DNA of 64,000 bases from JADCCX01 sp031431475 (GTDB lineage: Bacteria > Pseudomonadota > Alphaproteobacteria > Rhizobiales > Beijerinckiaceae). Under the pieces are notes generated by a model that worked only from the letters and a program-made list of their open reading frames with translations, was not told the DNA's origin and did not search any database. Positions 7,471 through 16,878 of the stretch are shown one piece after another. Numbering within the stretch: position 1 is the stretch's first letter; the number at the start of each line of letters is the position of its first letter. A program made the translations under genes and the position numbers. The DNA lies in NCBI GenBank assembly GCA_031431475.1, contig JANPDL010000035.1:186001-250000 (forward strand), read 5' to 3'.

Positions 7471-9003
7471 TCACATCGTCGCGCCGATCTGCCACGGCAC
7501 GAACTCGACGTCGCCATAACCCATCACCTCGGATTTCGTGCGCTCGCCGGATGCGATCCGCAGCACGAGATCGAAGATTTCCTTCCCCTTGTCCTCCATG
7601 CTCACGCCGTCCAGCACGTCGCCCGTGTTGATGTCCATGTCGTCGATCATGTGGTTGTAGATCGGCGTGTTGGTTGCGAGCTTGAACGAGGGCGTTGGCT
7701 TGCAGCCATAGGCAGAACCGCGCCCCGTGGTGAAGGCCAGCACATTGGCCCCGCCCGCAACCTGACCCGTGGCGGCCACCGGATCATAGCCCGGCGTGTC
7801 CATGTAAACGAAGCCGCGCGCGTCCACCTTTTCGGCGTAGTGATAGACGCCGCGCAGAGTGGTGTTGCCACCCTTCATGGCCGCGCCCAGCGACTTTTCG
7901 AGGATCGTGGTGAGCCCGCCCGCCTTGTTTCCGGGAGACGGGTTGTTGTCCATGCTCATCTTGTTGCGGGCGGTGTAATCCTCCCACCACTGGATGATGC
8001 CGACCAGCTTTTCGCCGATCTCTTTCGTCGCGGCGCGCCGCGTCAGCAGATGCTCCGCGCCGTAGATCTCCGGCGTTTCGGACAGGATCGCCGTGCCTCC
8101 ATGCCTGACCAGCCGGTCCACCGCCGCGCCCAATGCCGGGTTCGCCGTGATGCCGGAATAGCCGTCGGAACCGCCGCATTGCAGGGCCAGACACAGTTCG
8201 GACGCAGGCAAGGTCTCGCGCTTCACGGCGTTGACCGTGGGCAGCATCGCCTTGATCGCTTCGATGCCCGCCATCACCGTTTTCTTGGTGCCGCCCACTT
8301 CCTGGATCGTCATGGTGCGGAAGGTCTCGCTTTCCTTTATCCCGTAAGCATCCTTCCAGCGGCCGATCTGGAAGCCCTCGCATCCCAGCCCCACCATCAC
8401 CACGCCACCCATGTTGGGATTGGTGGCATAGCCCCACTGGGTGCGCTTCAGGACCTCGTAGCCCTCGCCGTTGATGTCCAGCGCGCAGCCGCCGCCGTGG
8501 ACCAGCGGGATGACGCCGTCGATATTGGGATAATCGCGCAGGATGCCCGAGCGGTTGATCTCCTCCGCCATGAACTTGGCGACTGTGGCCGAGCAGTTCA
8601 CCGAGGTCAGGATGCCGATGTAATTGCGTGTGCCGGCGCGGCCAATTTTACGGCGATAACCCTCGAAAGTCGCCTGCTGATGCAGGGGCAGGATGTCCTC
8701 GGGTTGCGCATCCTCCGCGTGGCGATAATCGCGCTCGAAAGCGGCAAAGTCGCAATTGTGGGAGTGGATATGCTCGCCCGGCGCAATCTCGGCATGGGCG
8801 AAACCAATGATCTGGCCGAATTTGATAACGGGCTGGCCTTTGGTGAATTGCACCATGGCCATCTTGTGACCGCGCGGGATGCGGGCGGTGGCGGTGACGC
8901 CTTCGATGATCGCGCCCTTCTCGACGGGATCAACCGCGACTATTACGTTATCAAGAGTATTGAGGCGAAGGTGGCGGCCTTTTGGCGCGACGTGGATGGT
9001 CAT
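7471..9003 (-). CDS. UxaA/GarD family hydro-lyase (altronate/galactarate-type dehydratase)
   Basis: About 510 residues spanning both domains of the family: a small N-terminal SAF-like domain (through about residue 90, with GEHIHSHNC) and the large C-terminal domain with GRAGTRNYIGILTSVNCSAT, HGGGC, GLGCEGFQIG and CGGSDGYSGITANP. Such enzymes dehydrate sugar acids (D-altronate, D-galactarate) to 2-keto-3-deoxy products in the cytoplasm using an Fe2+-dependent site. The exact substrate is not clear. The ATG at 9003 is preferred over one 21 codons upstream because GAGGA lies eight bases before it. It is divergent from the FAH-family gene at 9094, suggesting a shared pathway. Confidence 0.9.
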   Translation of the reverse strand: MTIHVAPKGRHLRLNTLDNVIVAVDPVEKGAIIEGVTATARIPRGHKMAMVQFTKGQPVIKFGQIIGFAHAEIAPGEHIHSHNCDFAAFERDYRHAEDAQPEDILPLHQQATFEGYRRKIGRAGTRNYIGILTSVNCSATVAKFMAEEINRSGILRDYPNIDGVIPLVHGGGCALDINGEGYEVLKRTQWGYATNPNMGGVVMVGLGCEGFQIGRWKDAYGIKESETFRTMTIQEVGGTKKTVMAGIEAIKAMLPTVNAVKRETLPASELCLALQCGGSDGYSGITANPALGAAVDRLVRHGGTAILSETPEIYGAEHLLTRRAATKEIGEKLVGIIQWWEDYTARNKMSMDNNPSPGNKAGGLTTILEKSLGAAMKGGNTTLRGVYHYAEKVDARGFVYMDTPGYDPVAATGQVAGGANVLAFTTGRGSAYGCKPTPSFKLATNTPIYNHMIDDMDINTGDVLDGVSMEDKGKEIFDLVLRIASGERTKSEVMGYGDVEFVPWQIGATM

Positions 9004-9051
9004 CTGGATTTCCTCAAGGTCGGCCTTGCCATTCACTGCAGGCCAAGTCTC

Positions 9052-9068
9052 TATTGTAACCAACAATA
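9052..9068. promoter_or_regulatory. Candidate operator between divergent sugar-acid genes
   Basis: TATTGT and ACAATA form a perfect six-base inverted repeat around a five-base spacer, within the 90-base gap between the two divergent gene starts. The position and the GT...AC half-site style fit a repressor of the GntR or LacI type. No regulator gene adjoins. Confidence 0.45.
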
Positions 9069-9093
9069 ACGCCGCCTCCGGGAAACGCCATCT

Positions 9094-10266
9094 ATGAAAC
9101 TCGTGCCTGAAACGACGCTCCCTACCGATGGCACCACTGGCGCTCTCGGGGGTCGTATCTGGCGGCCGGATGCAGGCGGGCCGTCGGTCGTGGCGATCCG
9201 CAAGGCGGGCGTCTTCGATATCTCGGCGGCTTTTCCCACGATGCGCGACCTGTGCGAGACGCTTGATCCCGCCAAGGCCCTGAAGGCCGCTGCCGGTGAC
9301 TTTGTCTGCGATCTGGCCCCGCTGCTGGCCAACACCGCCGAAGCCACGCGTGATCCGGCGAAACCCTGGCTGCTCGCGCCCATCGACCTGCAGGCCGTGA
9401 AGGCCGCGGGCGTGACGTTTCCGGTCTCAATGATCGAGCGGGTGATCGAGGAGAAAGCACGCGGCAATGCGGAAGCGGCAAACGCCGTCCGTGTCGAGAT
9501 CAACGCATTGGTGGGTGGCGACCTGCACAAACTGAAGCCGGGCTCGCCGCAGGCGATGGCGCTGAAGGAGGCGCTGATCAAGGCGGGCAGCTGGAGCCAG
9601 TATCTCGAGGTCGGCATTGGGCCGGATGCAGAAATCTTCACCAAGGCACCGCCCATGGCTGCCGTCGGCACGGGCGCGGATGCGGGCCTGCACCCGATCT
9701 CGACATGGAACAACCCCGAGCCTGAGGTGGTGCTGGTGGTGGCGTCCTCCGGCTGGATCTGCGGCGCGACGCTGGGCAACGATGTCAACCTGCGCGACGT
9801 GGAGGGCCGCTCCGCCCTGCTGCTGGGCAAGGCCAAGGACAACAACGCGGCGGCCTGCGTCGGCCCCTTCATCCGGTTTTTCGACTCCAGTTTCAGCCTC
9901 GACGACGTGCGGAGCATGGAGGTGCGGCTGAACGTGGTGGGCGAGGATGGCTTTGTGCTCGACGGCAAGTCCAACATGACGATGATCGCGCGCGACCCGA
10001 CCGATCTGGCAGGCCAGATGCTGGGCAAGCACCATCAATATCCCGATGGTGCGGTGCTGTATTGCGGCACCATGTTCGCGCCCACGCAGGACCGCGGCAC
10101 GAAGGGGCAGGGCTTCACCCACAAGACGGGCGATGTGGTGACCATAGCCTCGGACAAGCTGGGCAGCCTGACCAACCGCATGCGCCTTTCGACGGAATGC
10201 GCGCCCTGGACCTTTGGCACAGGAGCGCTGATGCGCAATCTCGCCAAGCGGGGGCTACTGTCATGA
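9094..10266 (+). CDS. Fumarylacetoacetate hydrolase (FAH) family protein
   Basis: A 390-residue protein whose C-terminal half carries the FAH-fold metal site: WNNPEPEVVLVV (metal-binding glutamates), GATLGNDVNLRDVEGRS, and KAKDNNAAACVGPF. The longer N-terminal domain is typical of FAH-family members in sugar-acid pathways, which handle 2-keto-3-deoxy acids, rather than of tyrosine-pathway fumarylacetoacetase. Divergent pairing with the UxaA-like dehydratase supports a sugar-acid role by inference. The stop overlaps the next gene by four bases (ATGA). Confidence 0.85.
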   Translation: MKLVPETTLPTDGTTGALGGRIWRPDAGGPSVVAIRKAGVFDISAAFPTMRDLCETLDPAKALKAAAGDFVCDLAPLLANTAEATRDPAKPWLLAPIDLQAVKAAGVTFPVSMIERVIEEKARGNAEAANAVRVEINALVGGDLHKLKPGSPQAMALKEALIKAGSWSQYLEVGIGPDAEIFTKAPPMAAVGTGADAGLHPISTWNNPEPEVVLVVASSGWICGATLGNDVNLRDVEGRSALLLGKAKDNNAAACVGPFIRFFDSSFSLDDVRSMEVRLNVVGEDGFVLDGKSNMTMIARDPTDLAGQMLGKHHQYPDGAVLYCGTMFAPTQDRGTKGQGFTHKTGDVVTIASDKLGSLTNRMRLSTECAPWTFGTGALMRNLAKRGLLS

Positions 10267-10631
10267 TCGGGGCAGGCGGAACACCGGGCGGCATGCCGCA
10301 ATTCTTTCTCGGCCTGGGGCTGGCTGTCGTTGGTGCGTATTTCCTGACCCAGCAGGTAACGGTGCAATCGGGCTACTGGACGCTCGGCGGCTACAACGCC
10401 TTCGGCCTGTCGCTTATCCCGTTCATCCTTGGCATCGGCCTGTTGTTCTTCGACAACCGCTCGACATGGGGCTTCCTGCTGCTCTTCGCAGGCGTGCTGA
10501 TCATTGCGGCGGGGATTTTGCTCAACCTGACGATCTATTTTCAGCCGACCAGCCTGTTCAACACACTGATAATGTTGGGGATGACCGCGGCGGGTGTTGG
10601 GCTGGTGTTACGGGCGCTGAAGAGCGGTTAG
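10263..10631 (+). CDS. Small membrane protein, unknown function
   Basis: A 122-residue protein starting at an ATG that overlaps the stop of the FAH gene, so it is probably translationally coupled to it. Four hydrophobic segments fill most of its length (about 12-28, 43-60, 65-85 and 95-115) and it ends in LRALKSG. No family was recognised. Its last codons are repeated at about 12702-12744, where they mark the junction of the tandem duplication. Confidence 0.75.
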   Translation: MIGAGGTPGGMPQFFLGLGLAVVGAYFLTQQVTVQSGYWTLGGYNAFGLSLIPFILGIGLLFFDNRSTWGFLLLFAGVLIIAAGILLNLTIYFQPTSLFNTLIMLGMTAAGVGLVLRALKSG

Positions 10632-10632
10632 C

Positions 10633-10863
10633 TCATGCGAGATTCCGGTCGTCGACAACACGGCGGATGTCCTCGATGATCAGGGTCATCTGGTCAGCCC
10701 ACCGCGTCAGTGAAGCCGAAAGCAACCTGACCGGTCCCGGCTCCACGAATGGAACGGATTGCGAAAGGTCAAGAAGATCAGTCGCCAGATAATGGAAAAT
10801 GATCGCCGTCTGTTATGTTTGCGCTATATAGTTGCAATTGACGCTTGCATTTGATTGCTTCAT
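10633..10863 (-). pseudogene. Broken copy of the small antisense gene found at 12746-12988
   Basis: Reading on the minus strand from ATG at 10863, the frame gives M-K-Q-S-N-A-S-V-N-C-N-Y-I-A-Q-T and then a TAA stop (10815-10813). Beyond the stop the same frame continues in clear alignment with the intact copy: FHYLATDLLDL, VPFVEPGPVRLLSASL, TRWADQM, IEDIRRVVDDRNLA. The intact copy has Glu where the stop occurs. The frame is otherwise intact over 77 codons, so the nonsense change looks recent or is the main lesion. Confidence 0.85.
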
Positions 10864-10971
10864 GCGCGTTAGTTATCCTATCTATCTCTTTATCATTTTT
10901 TGATAGAGACTGGAACTTATTGTTTTTAAAAATGTTGTGTAAGCAGGAACAACTCAGTAAAAAATATAAAC

Positions 10972-12693
10972 ATGTCAATGTCGTCAGCGCCGAATGATAC
11001 CGAACAATCTCAGGCTGAACACCTGATTGCGCCTGATATCGAACAGACCCTCGAGATTATCTTTCTTTCCGAAGAATTTGGCAGATCTGGTCGTCTGGTT
11101 GATCTCCTGCGCTTCATCGTTGGTGAGGAGATGGCAGGGCGCGGTGATAGACTGAAAGCCTATGCGATCGCGACACAGGTTCTTGGCCGGAATGCTGATT
11201 TCGATGCGGCGCAGGACTCAATCGTCAGGGTCGAGATCGCGAGGCTTAGAACCGCACTCAAGCTTTTCTATTTCCGTGGTGCGGAAACACCTGTTCTGAT
11301 CGATATTCCGAAGGGCGCCTATCGTCCCGTGATATCGGTTTCTCCGGCCGCCAGGAAAGAGGCCCCACCACAACAGGCGGACATTCCCCATGGCGGTCGG
11401 CGCAAGAAGGATCCGAAGCCTGCCAGCAGCTTGTCCGGCATCTGGATGTTCGCCACAGCGGGTGCAACCCTGGTGCTTGCAGGAGGAATGGCGCTGTTTT
11501 TGCGGCCAGGCCCAGTACAGCCACCTGCTGCGCTGCCGCCATTGGTACTGGTCTCCCCGGTCACGATTTCATCCAGTGATCCAGCCATGAGGACATTTGA
11601 GCTTGGCCTGCAGGGCGAATTGCTAGCAGAGCTTTCCAGACACCATTGGATGTCGGTCGCCTACCGCAGTGACACACTTGCCGTTTCCAACCCCTCAGAG
11701 CCTCGATCAATTTACACCGTGAATATAAATTTTGTGGTCGAGGGAAGACACTATTCCAGCGTCACGAGCCTGTCGGATTTCGTCACGGGTCGCGTGCGCT
11801 CAACCTATGTCGATCAGGGAATGTTGCCGGACAGGCAGATCTTTCCTTTGCTTGCAACATCGGCGCGACGCATTGCAGCCGATATCGGCCAGCCTCTTGG
11901 CGCTGTAACACTGGCTGAGATCGAAGACGGCCCGAACGCGACCCACGGACCTTACTCCTGTCTGCTCAGCCTTCGCCGATACCTTCTAAGCTGGCTGGCG
12001 ACGGACCGTGAAATCTCCCGCGCCTGTGCCTTGGCCGAGCCACGCCAGACAGATGCCCTCAGCCTCGGCTTGGCGGCTTATGCCTATTTGGAAGAGGCGC
12101 GGTATCGTGGGGGTGATTCCCGCACCACTCTGATTGCTGCAGCCGCTCGTGATGTTGAAACTGCCATTGCCATGCGTCCCAAGCTCTATCTCCTTTCAGG
12201 GATAGCTGCTCGCATTGCTGCTTGCCGGGACGATCTCGCACAATTGGAAGTGATTTTCGACAACATCAGAAGAAACACCCCCAATGATCCCAATGCTCTC
12301 TCCAGGATTGCAAATATCCGGGCTTTTGTTCTGGGAGATCTGGCTTCCGGTATGATTCTGGCTCGCAAGGCGCGTGAACTATCTCTGATTCAACAGCCTG
12401 ACGGCAGCACTGTTCCAGCACTCGACAGCCTGATGCGCGGCGAATGGGAGGCGACGGTGACTTTCGTGAATGAACCGCCGCGAAGCACCAATCCTCTTGC
12501 TTTGATAGTGCTTCTGGCCGCCCATGGCGAATTGGGCAACAAAGCCGGAACGCAGGCCACTGCCGCTGTGATGGTAAAGGCAGGTTTCCCGGATGCCGAA
12601 AGCATCCGCACCTATCTGGCCAATGAATGTCTGGCTGATGCCGTCAGGGAGCGGATTCAGCAAGGCGTGGCCAAAGCGCTGGCATACTTGTGA
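10972..12693 (+). CDS. Membrane-anchored protein with N-terminal regulatory-type domain (paralogue A)
   Basis: A 573-residue protein. Residues about 20-115 form a domain (LEIIF..EEFGRSGRL..LLRFIV...GDRLKAYAIATQVLGR...IVRVEIARLRTALKLFY) that I recognise from many alphaproteobacterial adenylate-cyclase-like and TPR proteins, where it precedes a membrane helix. Next come a Pro/Lys-rich linker, one membrane helix (about 157-177), and a large region likely outside the cytoplasm with helical repeats in its second half, resembling degenerate TPRs. Function unknown. It is the first of two tandem paralogues, roughly two-thirds identical by eye. No good ribosome-binding site precedes its start, unlike paralogue B. 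Confidence 0.8.
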   Translation: MSMSSAPNDTEQSQAEHLIAPDIEQTLEIIFLSEEFGRSGRLVDLLRFIVGEEMAGRGDRLKAYAIATQVLGRNADFDAAQDSIVRVEIARLRTALKLFYFRGAETPVLIDIPKGAYRPVISVSPAARKEAPPQQADIPHGGRRKKDPKPASSLSGIWMFATAGATLVLAGGMALFLRPGPVQPPAALPPLVLVSPVTISSSDPAMRTFELGLQGELLAELSRHHWMSVAYRSDTLAVSNPSEPRSIYTVNINFVVEGRHYSSVTSLSDFVTGRVRSTYVDQGMLPDRQIFPLLATSARRIAADIGQPLGAVTLAEIEDGPNATHGPYSCLLSLRRYLLSWLATDREISRACALAEPRQTDALSLGLAAYAYLEEARYRGGDSRTTLIAAAARDVETAIAMRPKLYLLSGIAARIAACRDDLAQLEVIFDNIRRNTPNDPNALSRIANIRAFVLGDLASGMILARKARELSLIQQPDGSTVPALDSLMRGEWEATVTFVNEPPRSTNPLALIVLLAAHGELGNKAGTQATAAVMVKAGFPDAESIRTYLANECLADAVRERIQQGVAKALAYL

Positions 12694-12745
12694 GAAACAG
12701 CAGGCGTTGGGCTGGTGGTGTTACGGGCGCTGAAGAGCGGTTAGC

Positions 12746-12988
12746 TCATGCGAGATTCCGGTCGTCGACAACGCGGCGGATGTCCTCGATGATCAGGGTC
12801 ATCTGATCAGCCCATCGCGTCAGTGATGCTGATAGCAGTCGGACTGGTCCCGGTTCCACGAACGGAATGGTATGCGAAAGGTCAAGAAGATCAGCCGCCA
12901 GATAATGGCAACTGATGATCTGCTGTTCTGTCTGCGCGATATAAGTGCTGCGAGACTGTATTGAAGCTTTGGTATTGTTGCGTGTCAT
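12746..12988 (-). CDS. Small protein of unknown function, antisense within the duplication
   Basis: An 80-residue soluble protein (starting MTRNNTKAS, ending VVDDRNLA), divergent from the 572-residue paralogue that starts at 13088. No family is recognised. Support for it being real comes from the copy at 10633-10863, where the amino-acid alignment is kept over the whole length, including the start region and the shared end, although that copy has a stop. An upstream GGAG (rc of 12993-12996) sits close to the start. It may be a partner or regulator of the neighbouring membrane protein; that is inference from position. Confidence 0.65.
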   Translation of the reverse strand: MTRNNTKASIQSRSTYIAQTEQQIISCHYLAADLLDLSHTIPFVEPGPVRLLSASLTRWADQMTLIIEDIRRVVDDRNLA

Positions 12989-13087
12989 CAGGGCTCCGTC
13001 CTTGTGCGAATCAGTTGCTGGTGTGCGGAGCGTTACCTTTCTGAAGAAGTTGCACAGGTACGAGCGAGTGATTAACAGTTCCAGGAC

Positions 13088-14806
13088 ATGTCAATAACAC
13101 CATCAGCGGATGATCCAGAGCCTTCTCCAGGGCTGCCCTTTGGGGCATCCGAGATTGAACGAACACTTGAAATCATCGGTCGATCCGAAGAGTTCGGCAG
13201 ATCAGGCCGGCTGGCGGAGCTCCTGCGTTTCATCGTTGCAGAAGAGATGGCAGAGCGCGGAGACCGGCTGAAAGCCTATGCGATCGCAACACAGGTGCTT
13301 GGCCGGAATGCCGATTTCGATGCGGCGCAGGACTCGATTGTCAGAGTGGAAATCGCAAGGCTCAGAACCGCTCTCAAGCTCTTCTATTCCCGTGGCGTGG
13401 AAACACCTGTTCTTATCGATATTCCCAAAGGGGGCTATCGTCCTGTGTTCTCGGCTGCTTCTGCGGCCAGGAAAGAGACTCCGCCACAACCAGAGGCAAG
13501 TCCGCACGGCGGGCGGCGCAAGGAGGACCCGAAGCGTGGCGCTCGTTTTTCCGGCATCTGGACGTACGCCGCAGCGGGTGCGGCCCTGATGCTTGCCGGA
13601 GGGCTGGCGCTGGTCTTGCAGCCCGGCCCGGCACAGACACCTGCTGCAGCACCGCCGTTGGTATTGGTCTCACCCGTCACCATTTCATCCCCCGATCCCG
13701 CCATGAAGGCCTTCGAGCGCGGCCTGAAGGGTGAACTGGTCGCCGAGCTTTCAGCTTATCAATGGATGTCCGTGGCATATCGCAGCGAGGCCCCGCCAGC
13801 CGCGAATCCGGCAGATCGCCGATCCGTCTACACCGTCAACATGAATATGGTCATCGAAGGAAAGGAGTATTCCAGTGTCACCACCCTGCAAGAGGCTATC
13901 ACAGGACGGGTGCGTTCGACATACCTGGACAAGGGCACCCTGCCAGACACGCAGGTCTTTCCCTCCCTTGCGGCAGCGGCACGGCGCATTGCTGCCGATA
14001 TTGGCCAGCCACTGGGGGCCGTGACACAGGCAGAGCTTGAAAACTCACCCGATAAAGCATCCGGACCCTACTCCTGTGTGCTGGGCCTCAGACGGTATAT
14101 TCTGGGTTGGTCACAAGCGGATCGTGAGGCCTTCCGCACCTGCGCGCTGGGGCAGCCGCGCCAGACCGATGCAGTCAGCCTCGGCCTGGCGTCCTATGCC
14201 AATCTTGATGCGGCACGCCGCGGAGATGGCGACCGATCAGCCCTCATAGCTGCAGCTGCCAGTGATATCGAGATGGCGATGGCCAGCAGGCCGAAGCTTT
14301 ACCTGCTCTCATTCACGGCTGCCCTTGTTTCTGCGTGTCGTGGTGACGTGACAAAACTGGAGCCGATCATCGCCGATATCAGCAACAAACGGCCCAATGA
14401 TCCCAAGGCGCTGGCGGATATCGCCCATATCAGGGCCTTTGTTCTGGGAGAGATTGCGCCAGCCATGGCACTGGCCCGGCAAGCGCGGACGCTGGCACTG
14501 AACCCGCAACCCGATGACAGCACGATTCCCGCACTTGATGCCCTGATGCGGAAAGACTGGGTGGCAGTAATCCGTTTCGTAAATGAGCCTCCGCCAAGCA
14601 CGAATCCACTCGCGCTCAGCCTTCTCATGGCCGCCCACGGCGAAAAGGGCGACCGATCCGGAGTACAGAACGCCGCCGCCGGCTTGGCTCGGGCCGGGTT
14701 CCCGGATGCCCAAAGCATTCGCGCCTATGTGGCCAGTGAATGTCTGGCGGAAGCCATCAGAGTGCAGATCCGGGAAGGTGTGACGAAGGCGCTGGCATCG
14801 CTGTGA
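13088..14806 (+). CDS. Membrane-anchored protein with N-terminal regulatory-type domain (paralogue B)
   Basis: A 572-residue paralogue of the gene at 10972, with the same plan: N-terminal domain (about 22-115), Pro-rich linker, one membrane helix (about 157-177), and a long C-terminal helical-repeat region. A segment of about 40 residues running from LKAYAIATQV through RLRTALKLFY is identical in both copies while flanking parts differ, pointing to strong constraint or gene conversion. AGGA directly before the ATG supports the start. The gene is convergent with the ABC transporter, five bases apart. Role unknown. Confidence 0.8.
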   Translation: MSITPSADDPEPSPGLPFGASEIERTLEIIGRSEEFGRSGRLAELLRFIVAEEMAERGDRLKAYAIATQVLGRNADFDAAQDSIVRVEIARLRTALKLFYSRGVETPVLIDIPKGGYRPVFSAASAARKETPPQPEASPHGGRRKEDPKRGARFSGIWTYAAAGAALMLAGGLALVLQPGPAQTPAAAPPLVLVSPVTISSPDPAMKAFERGLKGELVAELSAYQWMSVAYRSEAPPAANPADRRSVYTVNMNMVIEGKEYSSVTTLQEAITGRVRSTYLDKGTLPDTQVFPSLAAAARRIAADIGQPLGAVTQAELENSPDKASGPYSCVLGLRRYILGWSQADREAFRTCALGQPRQTDAVSLGLASYANLDAARRGDGDRSALIAAAASDIEMAMASRPKLYLLSFTAALVSACRGDVTKLEPIIADISNKRPNDPKALADIAHIRAFVLGEIAPAMALARQARTLALNPQPDDSTIPALDALMRKDWVAVIRFVNEPPPSTNPLALSLLMAAHGEKGDRSGVQNAAAGLARAGFPDAQSIRAYVASECLAEAIRVQIREGVTKALASL

Positions 14807-14811
14807 GCGGC

Positions 14812-16683
<1,872 letters not shown>

Positions 16684-16878
16684 CACGACCTTTATACCCC
16701 GGGCGCGGGGACTTGGACCTGTAGCACGTCGGGGTCAAGCCAATCAGGCTGATGTGCCAGATCACGCATTGCGATGGCTTTCGCCCTATTCTCTCCAAAC
16801 TTTCATGTCGAGTTCATCCAGTTGAAAGAAGATTGATGGTTGTATAGCCGGGATTCGATCCGATTCACGGAGGCTGCC

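Larger units (their letters stand above)
10592..12693 (+). repeat. Tandem duplication, copy A (about 2.1 kb)
   Basis: Copy A begins inside the last codons of the membrane-protein gene and runs to the end of the 573-residue gene. It aligns with 12702-14806: the 24 bases from 10608 to 10631 are identical to those at 12721-12744, the antisense small gene follows, then the large gene. The stretch at roughly 10840-10971 has diverged strongly and is AT-rich compared with copy B. Confidence 0.9.
12702..14806 (+). repeat. Tandem duplication, copy B (about 2.1 kb)
   Basis: Copy B starts with a remnant of the upstream membrane gene: 12702-12744 reads G-V-G-L-V-V-L-R-A-L-K-S-G-stop, the end of the protein encoded at 10263-10631 with one extra codon (GTG). 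This remnant has no start of its own and shows that the duplicated block was copied from the 10.6 kb locus. It is followed by the small antisense gene and the 572-residue paralogue. Confidence 0.9.

Noticed and set aside
7390..9069. A 559-codon open frame on the plus strand
   Set aside because: Antisense to the well-supported UxaA/GarD-type dehydratase; low-complexity product without motifs.
10813..10815. In-frame stop of the small gene copy read as a selenocysteine codon, given selAB in the window
   Set aside because: The stop is TAA, not TGA, and the intact copy has glutamate at this position.
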